Shown here one piece after another: positions 26,239-36,259 of a stretch of 64,000 nucleotides of DNA. Made by a program: the position numbers and the translations under genes. Origin of the DNA: Mesorhizobium qingshengii (GTDB lineage: Bacteria > Pseudomonadota > Alphaproteobacteria > Rhizobiales > Rhizobiaceae); assembly GCF_027563465.1 (NCBI RefSeq), contig NZ_JAPFQA010000003.1:372001-436000 (forward strand). Direction: 5' to 3'. Below the pieces are notes generated by a model that did not search any database, had not been told where the DNA came from, and worked only from the letters and a program-made list of their open reading frames with translations. Each line of letters opens with the position of its first letter. Position 1 is the stretch's first letter.

Positions 26239-29200
26239 CTACCGTCCTGGCCTGCCCGTTTTCCCCGGCCGGCGCTTTTCGCGGCGGGCGTCGCCGGGAT
26301 CCTCGTAGGAGCCGATGCCGGCGCGCTGGCGGACGATGGGCTTGTTGGGATCGCCGTGTTGCTTCGCGCCCCCCTCTGTCCCGCCGGCCCCCACAAGGGG
26401 AGAGATCGGCTGGGGCTTGGCCGGCACTTTTCCCTCGACCGGTTTTTCCGTGCGCCGCACCGTCATCTCGTCCAGTGAGTTCTTCTTGAACAGCGGTTTG
26501 ACCGGCTCTCCGGGAATGCCGAAGTCGGAGCCGTGCGCTTCCTCCGCAGACTGTTTCTTGAACAAAGAGCGTGACACCGCGCCGGCGGGTGTCGGCATGT
26601 CGGTGCCCGGGCCCATGGCGTCGAGCGATGGCTTGCGGAAGAGGGCGGATTTGACACGAACCTGCGCGCTATCCTTCGGCTTGCTGGCCGCCACGACAGG
26701 GATGTTTCCGTTGTCGTCGGCCGTGCGGTGGATGGCGCGGCCCTTGTTGTGCTTGCCCTTTTCCCGGCCCGAAACCGGGCTTTCCATGTCGGCGTATTTG
26801 GCCAGCGGGTCTTCGGAGATCGACAGCTCCATCTCGCGCAACCGCTTGATCTCGTCGCGGATGCGGGCGGCCTTCTCGAAATCGAGATTGGCGGCCGCGT
26901 CGCGCATCTGCTTGTCCATGGCGTCGAGATGGGCCTTGAGATTGTTGCCCATCATGGCGCCGGCGCTGTCGGTGAACTGCGAGATGTCGGCGCGGACGTG
27001 GTCCTTTTCGTAGACCGAGTCGAGAATGTCCGAGATGCGCGACTTGACCGATTCCGGCGTGATGCCGTTGGCCGCGTTCCACTCCATCTGCTTTTCGCGG
27101 CGGCGGCTGGTCTCGGCCATCGCCCGTTCCATCGAGCCGGTGACCTGGTCGGCATAGAGGATGACCTTGCCGTCGACGTTGCGGGCGGCGCGGCCGATGG
27201 TCTGGATCAGCGAGGTTTCCGAGCGCAGGAACCCTTCCTTGTCGGCGTCGAGAATGGCGACGAAGCCGCATTCGGGGATGTCGAGGCCTTCGCGCAAAAG
27301 GTTGATGCCGACCAGCACGTCGAAGGCGCCAAGGCGCAAATCGCGCAGGATCTCGATGCGCTCCAGCGTGTCGATGTCGGAGTGCATGTAGCGCACGCGC
27401 ACGCCCTGTTCGTGCAGGTATTCGGTCAGGTCCTCGGCCATGCGCTTGGTCAGCACGGTCACCAGCGTGCGGTAGCCGGCCTTGGTGGTCTCGCGGATCT
27501 CGCCGACGACATCGTCGACCTGGCTTTTCGCCGGGCGCACCTCGACCGGCGGGTCTATCAGGCCGGTCGGGCGGATCACCTGCTCGGCGAAGACGCCGCC
27601 GGCCTGCTCCATTTCCCAGCCGCCCGGCGTTGCCGAAACCGCGACGGAGAGCGGGCGCATGGCGTCCCATTCCTCGAAGCGCAGTGGCCGGTTGTCCATG
27701 CAGGACGGCAGGCGGAAGCCATATTCGGCCAGCGTCGCCTTGCGCCTGAAGTCGCCGCGATACATGCCGCCGATCTGCGGGACGGTGACGTGGCTTTCGT
27801 CGATGAAGACCAGCGCGTTGTCGGGAATGTATTCGAACAGTGTCGGCGGCGGATCGCCGGGCTGGCGGCCGGTCAGGTAGCGCGAATAGTTCTCGATGCC
27901 GGCGCAGGAGCCGGTGGCTTCCAGCATCTCGAGGTCGAAACGGGTGCGCTGCTCCAGCCGCTGCGCTTCCAGCAGGCGGCCGGCGCGCTCAAGCTCGGCC
28001 AGCCGGTGCTTGAGCTCTTCCTTGATCGACTTGATGGCCTGGTTCAGGGTCGGGCGCGGCGTCACATAGTGCGAGTTGGCGTAGATCTTGACGCTTTTCA
28101 GCTCGCCTGTCTTCTGGCCGGTCAGCGGGTCGAACTCGGTGATCTGCTCGATCTCGTCGCCGAACATCGAGATGCGCCAGGCGCGATCTTCCAAGTGGGC
28201 GGGAAAGATCTCGATCGTGTCGCCACGCACGCGGAACGAGCCGCGGACGAAGTTGATGTCCTGGCGCTTGTATTGCTGGGCAACGAGATCGGCGAGCAGG
28301 GCGCGCTGGTCGAGCCGGTCGCCGATCTGCATCTGGAAGGTCATCGCCGTATAGGTCTCGACCGAGCCGATACCGTAGATGCAGGACACCGAGGCGACGA
28401 TGATGACGTCGTCGCGCTCGAGCAGCGAACGCGTCGCCGAATGGCGCATGCGGTCGATCTGCTCGTTGATCGAGGATTCCTTCTCGATGAAGGTGTCGGT
28501 GCGCGGGACGTAGGCTTCCGGCTGGTAATAGTCGTAGTAGGAGACGAAATACTCGACGGCGTTTTCCGGGAAGAACTTCTTGAACTCGGAATAGAGTTGC
28601 GCGGCCAGCGTCTTGTTGGGCGCCAGGATCAAGGCCGGGCGCTGCGTCTCCTCGATCACCTTGGCCATGGTGAAGGTCTTGCCCGAGCCGGTGACGCCGA
28701 GCAGCACCTGGGTGCGGTCGTTGTTGTCGACGCCTTCGACAAGGTCCTTGATGGCGGTGGGCTGGTCGCCGGCCGGCTCGAAGTCCGACACCATCTTGAT
28801 GGCGATGCCGCCTTCCGATTTTTCGGGCCGGGCAGGGCGGTGCGGCGTCCACAGCACGCCGTCCTTGTGCAGCGGATTGCCGGATTCGATCAGCGCCGAC
28901 AGCGCGGCCACCGTGGCGGTGACGCTGCCGGAGGCCATGGTCTCGGCGTCTTCCAGCGAGATGTCGAGGCCGGCGACCGGATTGAGGCCGGCCGCTGTGC
29001 GCTCCCTGGCTGTCGCCGCGCCACCCATCGAGGTGCCGCGCGCGGTGCGGCCGGGCGAAGACGAGCGCTCGGGGATCTTTTTCGATGGCTTCGGCGATTT
29101 GCCGCCGTCACGCTTGCCGATCAGGCGTCCTTCCTTCTCGGCCTCCTGCTCGATCTGCTCGGCCCAATCGGCGATCGAACCGGTCAGCGGCGTGCCCGAC

Positions 29201-29346
29201 AGCCCGGGCTGCGGCATTTCGGCGAAGCCGCCCCTGTGCAGCGGCTCCGACGCGTCGAGGAAATCAGTCAGCGGACTGCGCCGCTTCGGCGCGGCGCGGT
29301 CGTCATTCGCCGTCGGCGGCGTTCTTTTATCGGAGGATTTGGCCAT
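26239..29346 (-). CDS. uvrB: UvrABC excinuclease subunit B with long N- and C-terminal extensions
   Basis: The damage-loading helicase of nucleotide excision repair. The UvrB core starts near residue 184 ([14 protein letters not shown]), against residue about 10 in E. coli. Walker A is GVTGSGKT (about 217-224), the beta-hairpin region is [20 protein letters not shown], Walker B is VFIDESHV, and the UvrC-binding UVR motif is [20 protein letters not shown]. About 180 disordered residues precede the core and about 200 follow it. The C-terminal extension repeats motifs such as [20 protein letters not shown] and [10 protein letters not shown]. The ATG at 29346 is preferred to a TTG nine codons upstream. 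At 1035 residues it is far longer than the usual 670. Confidence 0.96.
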   Translation of the reverse strand: MAKSSDKRTPPTANDDRAAPKRRSPLTDFLDASEPLHRGGFAEMPQPGLSGTPLTGSIADWAEQIEQEAEKEGRLIGKRDGGKSPKPSKKIPERSSSPGRTARGTSMGGAATARERTAAGLNPVAGLDISLEDAETMASGSVTATVAALSALIESGNPLHKDGVLWTPHRPARPEKSEGGIAIKMVSDFEPAGDQPTAIKDLVEGVDNNDRTQVLLGVTGSGKTFTMAKVIEETQRPALILAPNKTLAAQLYSEFKKFFPENAVEYFVSYYDYYQPEAYVPRTDTFIEKESSINEQIDRMRHSATRSLLERDDVIIVASVSCIYGIGSVETYTAMTFQMQIGDRLDQRALLADLVAQQYKRQDINFVRGSFRVRGDTIEIFPAHLEDRAWRISMFGDEIEQITEFDPLTGQKTGELKSVKIYANSHYVTPRPTLNQAIKSIKEELKHRLAELERAGRLLEAQRLEQRTRFDLEMLEATGSCAGIENYSRYLTGRQPGDPPPTLFEYIPDNALVFIDESHVTVPQIGGMYRGDFRRKATLAEYGFRLPSCMDNRPLRFEEWDAMRPLSVAVSATPGGWEMEQAGGVFAEQVIRPTGLIDPPVEVRPAKSQVDDVVGEIRETTKAGYRTLVTVLTKRMAEDLTEYLHEQGVRVRYMHSDIDTLERIEILRDLRLGAFDVLVGINLLREGLDIPECGFVAILDADKEGFLRSETSLIQTIGRAARNVDGKVILYADQVTGSMERAMAETSRRREKQMEWNAANGITPESVKSRISDILDSVYEKDHVRADISQFTDSAGAMMGNNLKAHLDAMDKQMRDAAANLDFEKAARIRDEIKRLREMELSISEDPLAKYADMESPVSGREKGKHNKGRAIHRTADDNGNIPVVAASKPKDSAQVRVKSALFRKPSLDAMGPGTDMPTPAGAVSRSLFKKQSAEEAHGSDFGIPGEPVKPLFKKNSLDEMTVRRTEKPVEGKVPAKPQPISPLVGAGGTEGGAKQHGDPNKPIVRQRAGIGSYEDPGDARREKRRPGKTGRPGR
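26371..26420. repeat. RIME-like repeat fragment inside the uvrB coding region
   Basis: The stretch with CCCCCCTCTGTCCCGCCGGC, CCCCACAAGGGG and AGATCGGCTG resembles the ends of rhizobial intergenic mosaic elements. It is read in frame as [20 protein letters not shown] near residues 975-992 of UvrB. The sequence is inside the disordered tail, so insertion would be tolerated. That it derives from a repeat is a judgement from memory of the family, not an alignment. Confidence 0.45.
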
Positions 29347-29478
29347 GTCCCGAATATGGGAGGTCTTGGCCAAAATGGAAAGAGTGGGATGGCGGGAGGC
29401 GCGCCGCCAGGCGCGGCTGCTGACAGAAGGCTGTCAGGAGCGTGCGGGACGGGGTCAGCGCGCCCGTCCCGTTACCGG

Positions 29479-31116
29479 TCAGGCGCCGCTTCCGTTTGAT
29501 GCCACCCGCGTCGCCGATCCGTTCAGGCGCGGCACCACGACGAGGCGCGTGACCTTGCCCTTCTTGAAGGCGGCGAGGAAGCGGCCGTAGTCCCTGAACA
29601 CGACGCAGCCATTCGATTCGGCGCGGCCGCCGCGCAGCATGTAGCTATGGGCGAGCAGGCCGTTGCGGCCATATTTGTTGCCGCCACTGACAGGCGTGAG
29701 ACGAATGGCCTCAACGCCGTGGAAACGCGATTCGCGCAGCGACAGATTGTAGGTGTTGGGGGGTGTCGGCCCGCGATCCTTCCTATCGACATAGCGCGGC
29801 TGGTCGACCATGGCACCATACCCCGAATGCGCTTCGAGCCGCTGGCCGTCCGGCAGGTAGACGGTTCCTGCACTGATATCGTAGACGGCAACGCCGCCGC
29901 CGGCTCCGGTCCTGGCGTTCGGCGCGCCGAACAGGTTCTTGAACGCCTGGCCGAGGCCGCCGGCGGGAACGTCGGGCTTGGCATAGGCCAGCACGTCGCC
30001 GCCATCGGCCGGCCGGCCTTGCCGGGCCGGCTGAGCTGGTCTGCCGGCCAGCTGAGCTGGCTTTGTCTGTGAGGCCGGCTTCTGTGGGGCCGGCTTCTGC
30101 TGCACGATCTTGGGTGATTGAGCCGGCTTTTCCTGCTCCACCGACTTGGGTGGCTCCGGCGCGTCGAACTGCGGGCGGCGGGTCGGCAGCGGCACGTCGT
30201 CGGTCAGCGCGTCCGGCAAGGAGGCGGCATCGCCGGGCTGTTCCTGCCGGGTTTCGACAGGCGCGACCGCGACGTCGGCCGGGGATTCGGTCATCGGCAG
30301 CGGCGAGGCGAATGCCTCGTCCTCGACCGGCAGCGACTGGACGAGGGCCAGTGCCAGCTGCGCGTTATCAGGCGTCTCCGGCTGGGCAAAGCCCATCGGC
30401 TGTGGCGCGGTCTGCACGACGACCGAGCCGGTATCGACGCGGGCGAAGCGTTCCGCCGCCGGAGCCGGAATGTCATCCGACAGGCTGGCCACCACGCTGG
30501 CGGACGGCACCAGCGACGCCTCGGCGACCTGCGGCGCGACGCTGGAAATCACGGGACGGGCGTTGGCCGCGACAGCAGGCTTTCCGGCATCGGCAAAGAC
30601 GGCCGCAAGCCGGGTCGGCGACAGCGACGCTTCGATGCGTTCGAACCGCTCTTGCGATTTCGACTTTGCGACCGCCGGGACGACCGTCGGCTTCGCTTGC
30701 GCCACAAGGCGCCCGGATTTTTCAGCCAGGGGGCTCACCCCGGCCAGCCTGAAGCAGCTCGCGCCGCACTGCACGGCATGATCGTGCAGGGCCTGCGCGC
30801 CGCCATGGGCGTTGGCCAGAACGAACGGCGCCGAAGATGTGAGGAAATGCTGCTTCAGCGGATCGGCAAGGGCAAGCGAGCCCGGCATCGCCAGCGTCTG
30901 CGGCAGGCCTCCGGACGTCGCCGACAGCGAGGCGCCGACGGAACTCAGGCCGACCATGGTGCCGACCAGCCACAAACCAACCGCCGCGCTGACACCTGGC
31001 ACAGCGACCCAGCGGACGATCCGTTCAGGGTTGAAGGAGGAGGAACGCGGCGCGTCGCAGGCGGTCTCGCCGTCCCAACGCTCGTCCCCGACAATTTTTC
31101 TACTCAAGAACGCCAT
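29479..31116 (-). CDS. DUF2778 (Tlde1-like) protein, membrane-anchored
   Basis: This 545-residue protein has a short cytoplasmic tail, one membrane segment (WVAVPGVSAAVGLWLVGTMV), a long Pro/Ala/Gln-rich linker (PAQSPKIVQQKPAPQKPASQ), and a C-terminal DUF2778 domain of about 120 residues. That domain has SGYGAMVDQPRYVDRKDRGP, LLAHSYMLRGG and the catalytic-looking ESNGCVVFRDY, with the Ser-x-Gly-Cys nucleophile pattern of L,D-transpeptidase-like Tlde1 toxins. A role in periplasmic peptidoglycan cleavage or exchange fits. There are no T6SS genes nearby, so a housekeeping role is as likely as an effector role. The start is ambiguous (31116 or 31176). Confidence 0.82.
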   Translation of the reverse strand: MAFLSRKIVGDERWDGETACDAPRSSSFNPERIVRWVAVPGVSAAVGLWLVGTMVGLSSVGASLSATSGGLPQTLAMPGSLALADPLKQHFLTSSAPFVLANAHGGAQALHDHAVQCGASCFRLAGVSPLAEKSGRLVAQAKPTVVPAVAKSKSQERFERIEASLSPTRLAAVFADAGKPAVAANARPVISSVAPQVAEASLVPSASVVASLSDDIPAPAAERFARVDTGSVVVQTAPQPMGFAQPETPDNAQLALALVQSLPVEDEAFASPLPMTESPADVAVAPVETRQEQPGDAASLPDALTDDVPLPTRRPQFDAPEPPKSVEQEKPAQSPKIVQQKPAPQKPASQTKPAQLAGRPAQPARQGRPADGGDVLAYAKPDVPAGGLGQAFKNLFGAPNARTGAGGGVAVYDISAGTVYLPDGQRLEAHSGYGAMVDQPRYVDRKDRGPTPPNTYNLSLRESRFHGVEAIRLTPVSGGNKYGRNGLLAHSYMLRGGRAESNGCVVFRDYGRFLAAFKKGKVTRLVVVPRLNGSATRVASNGSGA

Positions 31117-31629
31117 GCGACCAATCTTGCTCCAACCGGCTCCCACGTCCGCGGCTGTGATAGCCGCGACGACCATTCTGTGAGTGATCCCAGGTGGTCC
31201 CCGACGCGTTTTCCGCGCCTGTCGTTAGTTGCCGATTGATTCAAAATATGGACAAAGTTGGTTAACCAATCCCTCTCAAAACCAACAAGGGACGCGGACT
31301 TTGTGCCGAAGAAGGCTTGTCCACGACCATGAACGCGGTATTGCAGCCCTTCCAATGCGTTTTTGCTGCCTGTTTTTGCCCTTCAAGTCAAGCAAAACAG
31401 CCCTTGCTAATTGACGCGGAAGCTCTTTCAGCGAGTCATTGTGGCAAAGGCGCACGCCGTTGCGTGTTGCCGGACAAGCCTCGGCACCGGCGAAACTGTT
31501 GCTCTCCTGCCACAATTTCTCCGTCCGGGCGGCAGCCCCTCGACGGCCATTGACTCGTTTTGGGAGGCCGTGCAATCGGGGTAAGTGCTTGGTTTTGGGT
31601 GGCAAAGGCCACTTTCGGAGGCTTTTTCC
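31117..31629. other. Divergent promoter region with a perfect palindrome
   Basis: These 513 bases carry no gene. A perfect 12-base palindrome TTGGTTAACCAA lies at 31258-31269 within a locally AT-richer patch. It is a candidate operator for the DUF2778 gene on one side or the methyltransferase operon on the other. GGAGGCTTTTTCC ahead of 31630 is the ribosome site of the operon. Confidence 0.5.
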
Positions 31630-32499
31630 ATGAAGCGTCGGGACTTCTTGGCGCTGTCGGCGGGTGCGGCGGCGTTTTCCATTCTTCCAGGCGCCGTCAA
31701 GGCGAACGTGCCGGTGCCCTATGACCGGAACGCCGAGGTGCCGGTGAACGACAAGAAGGCGTTCACCGAGTGGATGGTGGCCAATCGCGGCGAGGATCCG
31801 AAGTTTCTCGCGGAGCGATTCGATCGCTTCCAGATCATGGTCTACAACAAGGATGTGCTGGACGACCGCAACAAGCGCGCCTTCCTGCTGACACCGCGCG
31901 AAGAGTTCGTGCTGCCGCAGAATCTGGGGCGCGCCTATGATCACGCGTTCCTCGACATCGGCTATGGCGTGACGATATCCGGTCCGCACCTGGTCGGACG
32001 CATGACGACGGCCATCGACGTGCAGCTTGGCGAAGCCGTGCTCGAGATCGGCACCGGCTCCGGCTACCAGTCGGCCTACCTGGCCAATCTCACCGACAAG
32101 GTGCACACGATCGAGATCATCAATCCGCTGGCGCAGCGCACCCGCCGCACCTATGACGCGCTGATCGAGCGCGGCTACAGCGAGTTCGGCTCGGTCACCA
32201 GCCGCAATGCCGACGGCTACTATGGCTGGGAAAGCGTCGGTCCATTCGACAAGATCATCGTCACCTGCGGCATCGACCACATCCCGCCGTCGCTGTTGCA
32301 GCAGCTCAAGCCCAATGGCGTCATGGTCATTCCGGTCGGGCCGCCGGGCGCACAGCACGTGCTCAAGGTGATCAAGCAGCAACTCGCCGACGGCACGTTC
32401 AACATCGTCCGCTCGGACATCTACAACGGCAAGGTGGTGCCTTTCGTGCCCTTCACCAAGCTGGAAGGCGACCAGATCGTCGGCACGCACAACGGTTGA
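31630..32499 (+). CDS. Exported protein-L-isoaspartate O-methyltransferase-like protein
   Basis: This 289-residue protein begins MKRRDFLALSAGAAAFSILP, a twin-arginine-type signal (R-R-x-F-L) with cleavage near AVKA (24). The body is a class I SAM methyltransferase of the PIMT type: motif I VLEIGTGSGYQSAYLA (about 137-152), THIEIIN-like acidic strand (VHTIEIINPLAQ), and the PIMT fingerprint TCGIDHIPPSLLQQLKPNG. PIMT repairs isoaspartyl damage using cytoplasmic SAM, so a Tat signal is unexpected. GGAGGC precedes the ATG. It is the first gene of a three-gene operon with a membrane spermidine-synthase-like protein. Confidence 0.88.
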   Translation: MKRRDFLALSAGAAAFSILPGAVKANVPVPYDRNAEVPVNDKKAFTEWMVANRGEDPKFLAERFDRFQIMVYNKDVLDDRNKRAFLLTPREEFVLPQNLGRAYDHAFLDIGYGVTISGPHLVGRMTTAIDVQLGEAVLEIGTGSGYQSAYLANLTDKVHTIEIINPLAQRTRRTYDALIERGYSEFGSVTSRNADGYYGWESVGPFDKIIVTCGIDHIPPSLLQQLKPNGVMVIPVGPPGAQHVLKVIKQQLADGTFNIVRSDIYNGKVVPFVPFTKLEGDQIVGTHNG

Positions 32500-32552
32500 G
32501 TTGCCCGCCGGTCCAAGCCTGCCGAGCTAAACCGCCGCATCAAGGGGCCTGA

Positions 32553-35258
32553 ATGACGGCTGTCGTATCGACCTCTCGACCAAGCATCGCCTCGCTGGAG
32601 GCGCCGCGGCTCGCGCACTACTTCGCGGTCGGGCTGATAGCCGGCGCCATCATCGCGCTGCAGATATCGGTCATGCGGGTGTTCGCCGTCGGCAGCTGGT
32701 CGCATTTCGGCTCGCTGGTGGTGAGCCTCGCCATGCTCGGCTTCTCGCTGTCCAGCGTCGTCATCTTCGCCGGCAAGGACTGGTTCGACCGGCACTGGCA
32801 AGGGGCGGCCACATCGGCCCTGCTGCTGATCGGCCCGCTTGCCGTCGCTTCCAACCTCGTTGCCCAGACGGTGCCGTTCAACGCCATCTTCCTGGTCTCC
32901 GACCCCGAGCAGAAATGGCGGCTGCTGGCCAATTTCCTGCTCTACCTCCTGCCGTTCCTGGCGGGTGCGTTCTTCCTCGGCATCGTCTTCCTGAAAAGCC
33001 GCACCGCCTTCGGCCGTGTCTATTTCGCCGATCTCACCGGCTCGGGGCTCGCCGGCCTCGCCGTGCTGGTGTCGATGTATCTGTTCGCGCCGGAGACCAT
33101 CATCGTCGTACCGCTGCTTTTGTGGGCGGCCGGCTCGATCCTGTGGTTCCTCGCTTTCGGCGCCTGGAAGAGTGTCGTCGCCGGCGTGGTCGTGGCGGCG
33201 CTGTCGATCGCCGGTTACCTCATGCTGCCTGACCTGCTCGGCATCCCCGACATCGCGGTGTCGCAGTACAAGGGCGTCGCCTATGCGCGCAATTTCCCCG
33301 ACGGCAAGCGCATCTACCGCAACGTCGCTCCGTTCGGCGACCTGCAGGTCTATGCCAGTTCCTACATGCATTTCGCGCCCGGCCTGAGCGACAATGCCGC
33401 CTTCGGCATGCCCGAAGTTCCGGCCAACACCTATGTCGGCATGTATCGCGACGGCGACGGGCCGGAAGGCATCATGCGCAACCTGGCGCCAGCCGAGCAG
33501 GTCTATTTCCGCTATCTGCCGATGCACTACCCCTATGTCATCAAGGAGAAGCCCAAGACCTTCGTCGTGCAGTTCGGCGGCGGCATCTCCACGCAGGCCG
33601 CGCTCAATGCCGGCTCGACCTCGGTCACTGTCGCCGAGAGCAACCCGATGACATTGCGGGCGTTCCGCGACCCGGTCCTGAAGGACGTTACCGGCGATAT
33701 CCTGGCCGAACCGCGGCTCAAGGTGATCGATTATGACGGACGCCTGTTCCTCGCCAACACGACAGAGCGCTACGACGTCATCGATCTCAGCCTTGCCGAC
33801 AGCGTTGGCCTGTCCAATCCGGGCGGCTTCGCGATCTCGGAGAAATACGCCTACACGCACCAGGCGATGCTGAGCTACATGCGCGCGCTCGCCGATGGCG
33901 GCGTGCTGTCGGTGACCTTGTGGAACAAGGAAGAGCCGCCGAAATCGGTGCTGAAGCTCTATTCGACCATCGCCGAGGCGGCCGGTACCTTCGACCGCCA
34001 AGGCGCGGCCAACGACATCTTCGCCGTGTCGAGCTATCTGTCGACGACGACGGTGCTGTTCAAGCGCGGCGGCTTCACCGAGGCGGAAATCAAGACCTTG
34101 CGCGACTACACCAAGTCGATGTCGTGGGAGGAAGTCTACTATCCCGGCATGGCCTATGACGGCTCGACGGCGCAAAAGGTCCTCGACGATTATCGCGCCT
34201 CGATCTTCGGCAGCGGGGAGGATGCGACGCTCACCCAGCCCGCCGCCGATGCGACCGCGCCAGCAGGCGCTTCCGCGCCTGGGAATCCCGACTGCGACCC
34301 GACGGCGCCGGCCGACCCAACGCTCGAAGCCTGCGCCAACGCTGGCGGCTCTGCCGGGCCCGACGTGCTGCCGGCCACCGCGCTGCAGCGCATGGCCTGG
34401 CACGCGCTTTTGACCGGCGGCTGGGAAAAGCTCGCCAGCGACTATGTCTTCGACGCGCGGGCGCTGAGCAACGACCAGCCCTATTTCGCCGCCTATGTGA
34501 AGGTCGCCGACCTGCCGAGGACGCTGGACAGGCTCGACCTGTTCCAGGACGACTGGGGCTATCTGCTGATCTGGGCGACGCTCGGCATTGCCTGCATCAC
34601 GGCGGCGTCGCTGGTGCTGCTGCCGGTCATATTCGGCTGGCGCATCGTCTTCTCACGCTCGCGCGGCAAGCTCGGCACCATCCTCTATTTCGCCTGTCTC
34701 GGCCTTGGCTACATTATGGTCGAGGTCGGGCTGATCAGCCGTTTCACCGTGGCGCTCGCCAATCCGACCGTGTCGGCCTCGGTGCTGATCTCGTCGATGC
34801 TGGTGTTTTCCGGTCTTGGCAGCCTGTTCGCCGAGCGCATCTTCGACCGCGCCAGAACGCTTCTGCCTGTCTTGTTGCTGGCGATCTGCGTGCTGCTGCT
34901 GGCCTACGGCTTCTATCTGTCGCCGGTGCTCGACTGGATCGGCGCCTATCCCTACACCGTGCGGCTGCTGCTCTGCTTCCTGCTGGTGTCGCCGCCGGCC
35001 TTCCTGATGGGCATGCCGATGGCCACCGCCATGACCTGGCTGGCGCGGCTCGGCAAGGAGCACCTGTTCGTCTGGGCCTGGGGCATCAATGGCTGCTTTT
35101 CGGTGATCGGCTCGGCGGCGGTGCCGATCGTCGCCACCAGTTTTGGCCTCAGCGCCGTGCTGCAATGGGCGGCGATCGCCTATCTCATCGCCATCCCGGC
35201 TTTCTTCGCGGTGCTGCTGCCATCGAAGATGCCGTCCATCCGATTGGTGACGGCCTGA
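32553..35258 (+). CDS. Polytopic membrane protein with a spermidine-synthase-like domain
   Basis: This 901-residue protein has about seven N-terminal membrane segments (about 20-225), a soluble region of about 430 residues, then about seven more (about 670-895). The soluble part carries a SAM-pocket-like stretch FVVQFGGGISTQAALNAGST with a following acidic VTVAESNPMTL, as in fused MFS/spermidine synthase proteins, and a low-complexity Pro/Ala/Thr insert (about 560-605). The start at 32553 lies 53 bases after the methyltransferase stop. It overlaps the downstream gene by three bases (TGATG). No polyamine genes are near; the substrate is unknown. Confidence 0.82.
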   Translation: MTAVVSTSRPSIASLEAPRLAHYFAVGLIAGAIIALQISVMRVFAVGSWSHFGSLVVSLAMLGFSLSSVVIFAGKDWFDRHWQGAATSALLLIGPLAVASNLVAQTVPFNAIFLVSDPEQKWRLLANFLLYLLPFLAGAFFLGIVFLKSRTAFGRVYFADLTGSGLAGLAVLVSMYLFAPETIIVVPLLLWAAGSILWFLAFGAWKSVVAGVVVAALSIAGYLMLPDLLGIPDIAVSQYKGVAYARNFPDGKRIYRNVAPFGDLQVYASSYMHFAPGLSDNAAFGMPEVPANTYVGMYRDGDGPEGIMRNLAPAEQVYFRYLPMHYPYVIKEKPKTFVVQFGGGISTQAALNAGSTSVTVAESNPMTLRAFRDPVLKDVTGDILAEPRLKVIDYDGRLFLANTTERYDVIDLSLADSVGLSNPGGFAISEKYAYTHQAMLSYMRALADGGVLSVTLWNKEEPPKSVLKLYSTIAEAAGTFDRQGAANDIFAVSSYLSTTTVLFKRGGFTEAEIKTLRDYTKSMSWEEVYYPGMAYDGSTAQKVLDDYRASIFGSGEDATLTQPAADATAPAGASAPGNPDCDPTAPADPTLEACANAGGSAGPDVLPATALQRMAWHALLTGGWEKLASDYVFDARALSNDQPYFAAYVKVADLPRTLDRLDLFQDDWGYLLIWATLGIACITAASLVLLPVIFGWRIVFSRSRGKLGTILYFACLGLGYIMVEVGLISRFTVALANPTVSASVLISSMLVFSGLGSLFAERIFDRARTLLPVLLLAICVLLLAYGFYLSPVLDWIGAYPYTVRLLLCFLLVSPPAFLMGMPMATAMTWLARLGKEHLFVWAWGINGCFSVIGSAAVPIVATSFGLSAVLQWAAIAYLIAIPAFFAVLLPSKMPSIRLVTA

Positions 35259-36190
35259 TGCCCGACCGGCGCGCCATCATCGCCGGACTGTTGGCCGCGG
35301 CGGCTTTCCCGGCGGCGAGCCAGGCGGCGCGCTTGCGCAAGGCCATATCGACGATCGTGCCGTTCAAGACATCGCCATTCCCCTACCGGGGCAAGCTGCC
35401 CGATGGTTCCGGGCCCTTTCTCGACGTGACGGCCAATGGCCGGCACGGCCACACCTCGCCGCGCGGCGGCATCTACTGGGAAGACGAGACCTATTCCGAC
35501 CGCAGCACGCTGCTGGCGATGCCGAAAGGGTTCGATCCGGCCAAGCCGGCGGTCATCGTGGTGTTCTTCCACGGCAATGGCGCCACCTTGCAGCGCGATG
35601 TGGTCGGCCGCCAGCGGGTGGTCGCGCAGGTCGAGGCGTCCGGCCTCAACACCGTGCTGGTGGCGCCGCAATTCGCCAGCAACGCGCAGGATTCCAGCGC
35701 CGGCAATTTCTGGACGCCGGGCGTCTTCGCCCGCTTCATGGCCGAGGCAGCCCAAGGCCTCGGCAGGCTGACCGGCGCCAAGGCGGCGAAATTCGACGCC
35801 ATGCCGGTGGTGCTGGTCGCCTATAGCGGTGGCTACAACCCCGCGGCCTCCGTGCTGAAGAACGGCGACATCGGCGGCCGCCTGCTCGGCGTCATCCTGC
35901 TCGACGCGGTATTCGACGAAGCAGATATTTTCGCCAACTGGACCGCACGCCACAGGAAGAGCTTCTTCGTCAGTGCCTATGGCCAGTCCTCGGCCTCCGG
36001 CAATGCGCAGATCCGGCAGTTGCTGGCAGGGCAGGGCATCGACGCCAGTTCGGATCCGCCGCGCCGGCTCGAAGCCGGCAGCGTCGCCTTCCTCGCCTCG
36101 GATGCCGCCCACGACAGCTTTGTCACCCGCGCCTTCGTCGGCAACCCGCTGCAATGGCTGCTGGCCCGCCTGCACGGGTTTCCGCGTTAG
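35258..36190 (+). CDS. Exported alpha/beta-hydrolase-like protein
   Basis: This 310-residue protein begins MPDRRAIIAGLLAAAAFPAA, a twin-arginine-like or Sec signal with cleavage after SQA near 23. The body has VIVVFFHGNGATLQRD, an oxyanion-like HGNG, and VVLVAYSGGYNPAA, where Ser sits in a Y-S-G-G turn in place of the canonical G-x-S-x-G. A C-terminal AAHDSFV could supply the His. The ATG overlaps the stop of the 901-residue gene. It ends the three-gene operon. An exported esterase or amidase role is inferred. Confidence 0.78.
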   Translation: MPDRRAIIAGLLAAAAFPAASQAARLRKAISTIVPFKTSPFPYRGKLPDGSGPFLDVTANGRHGHTSPRGGIYWEDETYSDRSTLLAMPKGFDPAKPAVIVVFFHGNGATLQRDVVGRQRVVAQVEASGLNTVLVAPQFASNAQDSSAGNFWTPGVFARFMAEAAQGLGRLTGAKAAKFDAMPVVLVAYSGGYNPAASVLKNGDIGGRLLGVILLDAVFDEADIFANWTARHRKSFFVSAYGQSSASGNAQIRQLLAGQGIDASSDPPRRLEAGSVAFLASDAAHDSFVTRAFVGNPLQWLLARLHGFPR

Positions 36191-36259
36191 ACCAGTTCAA
36201 CTAAGCCATCGTCGTCACAACCCAAAGGCAATACGTCTGTTCAGCGTGGGATCCCGCCT

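Noticed and set aside
29479..31116. DUF2778 protein as a type VI secretion effector
   Set aside because: The C-terminal domain matches Tlde1, but the protein has its own membrane anchor and no T6SS, immunity or VgrG-like gene lies near it.
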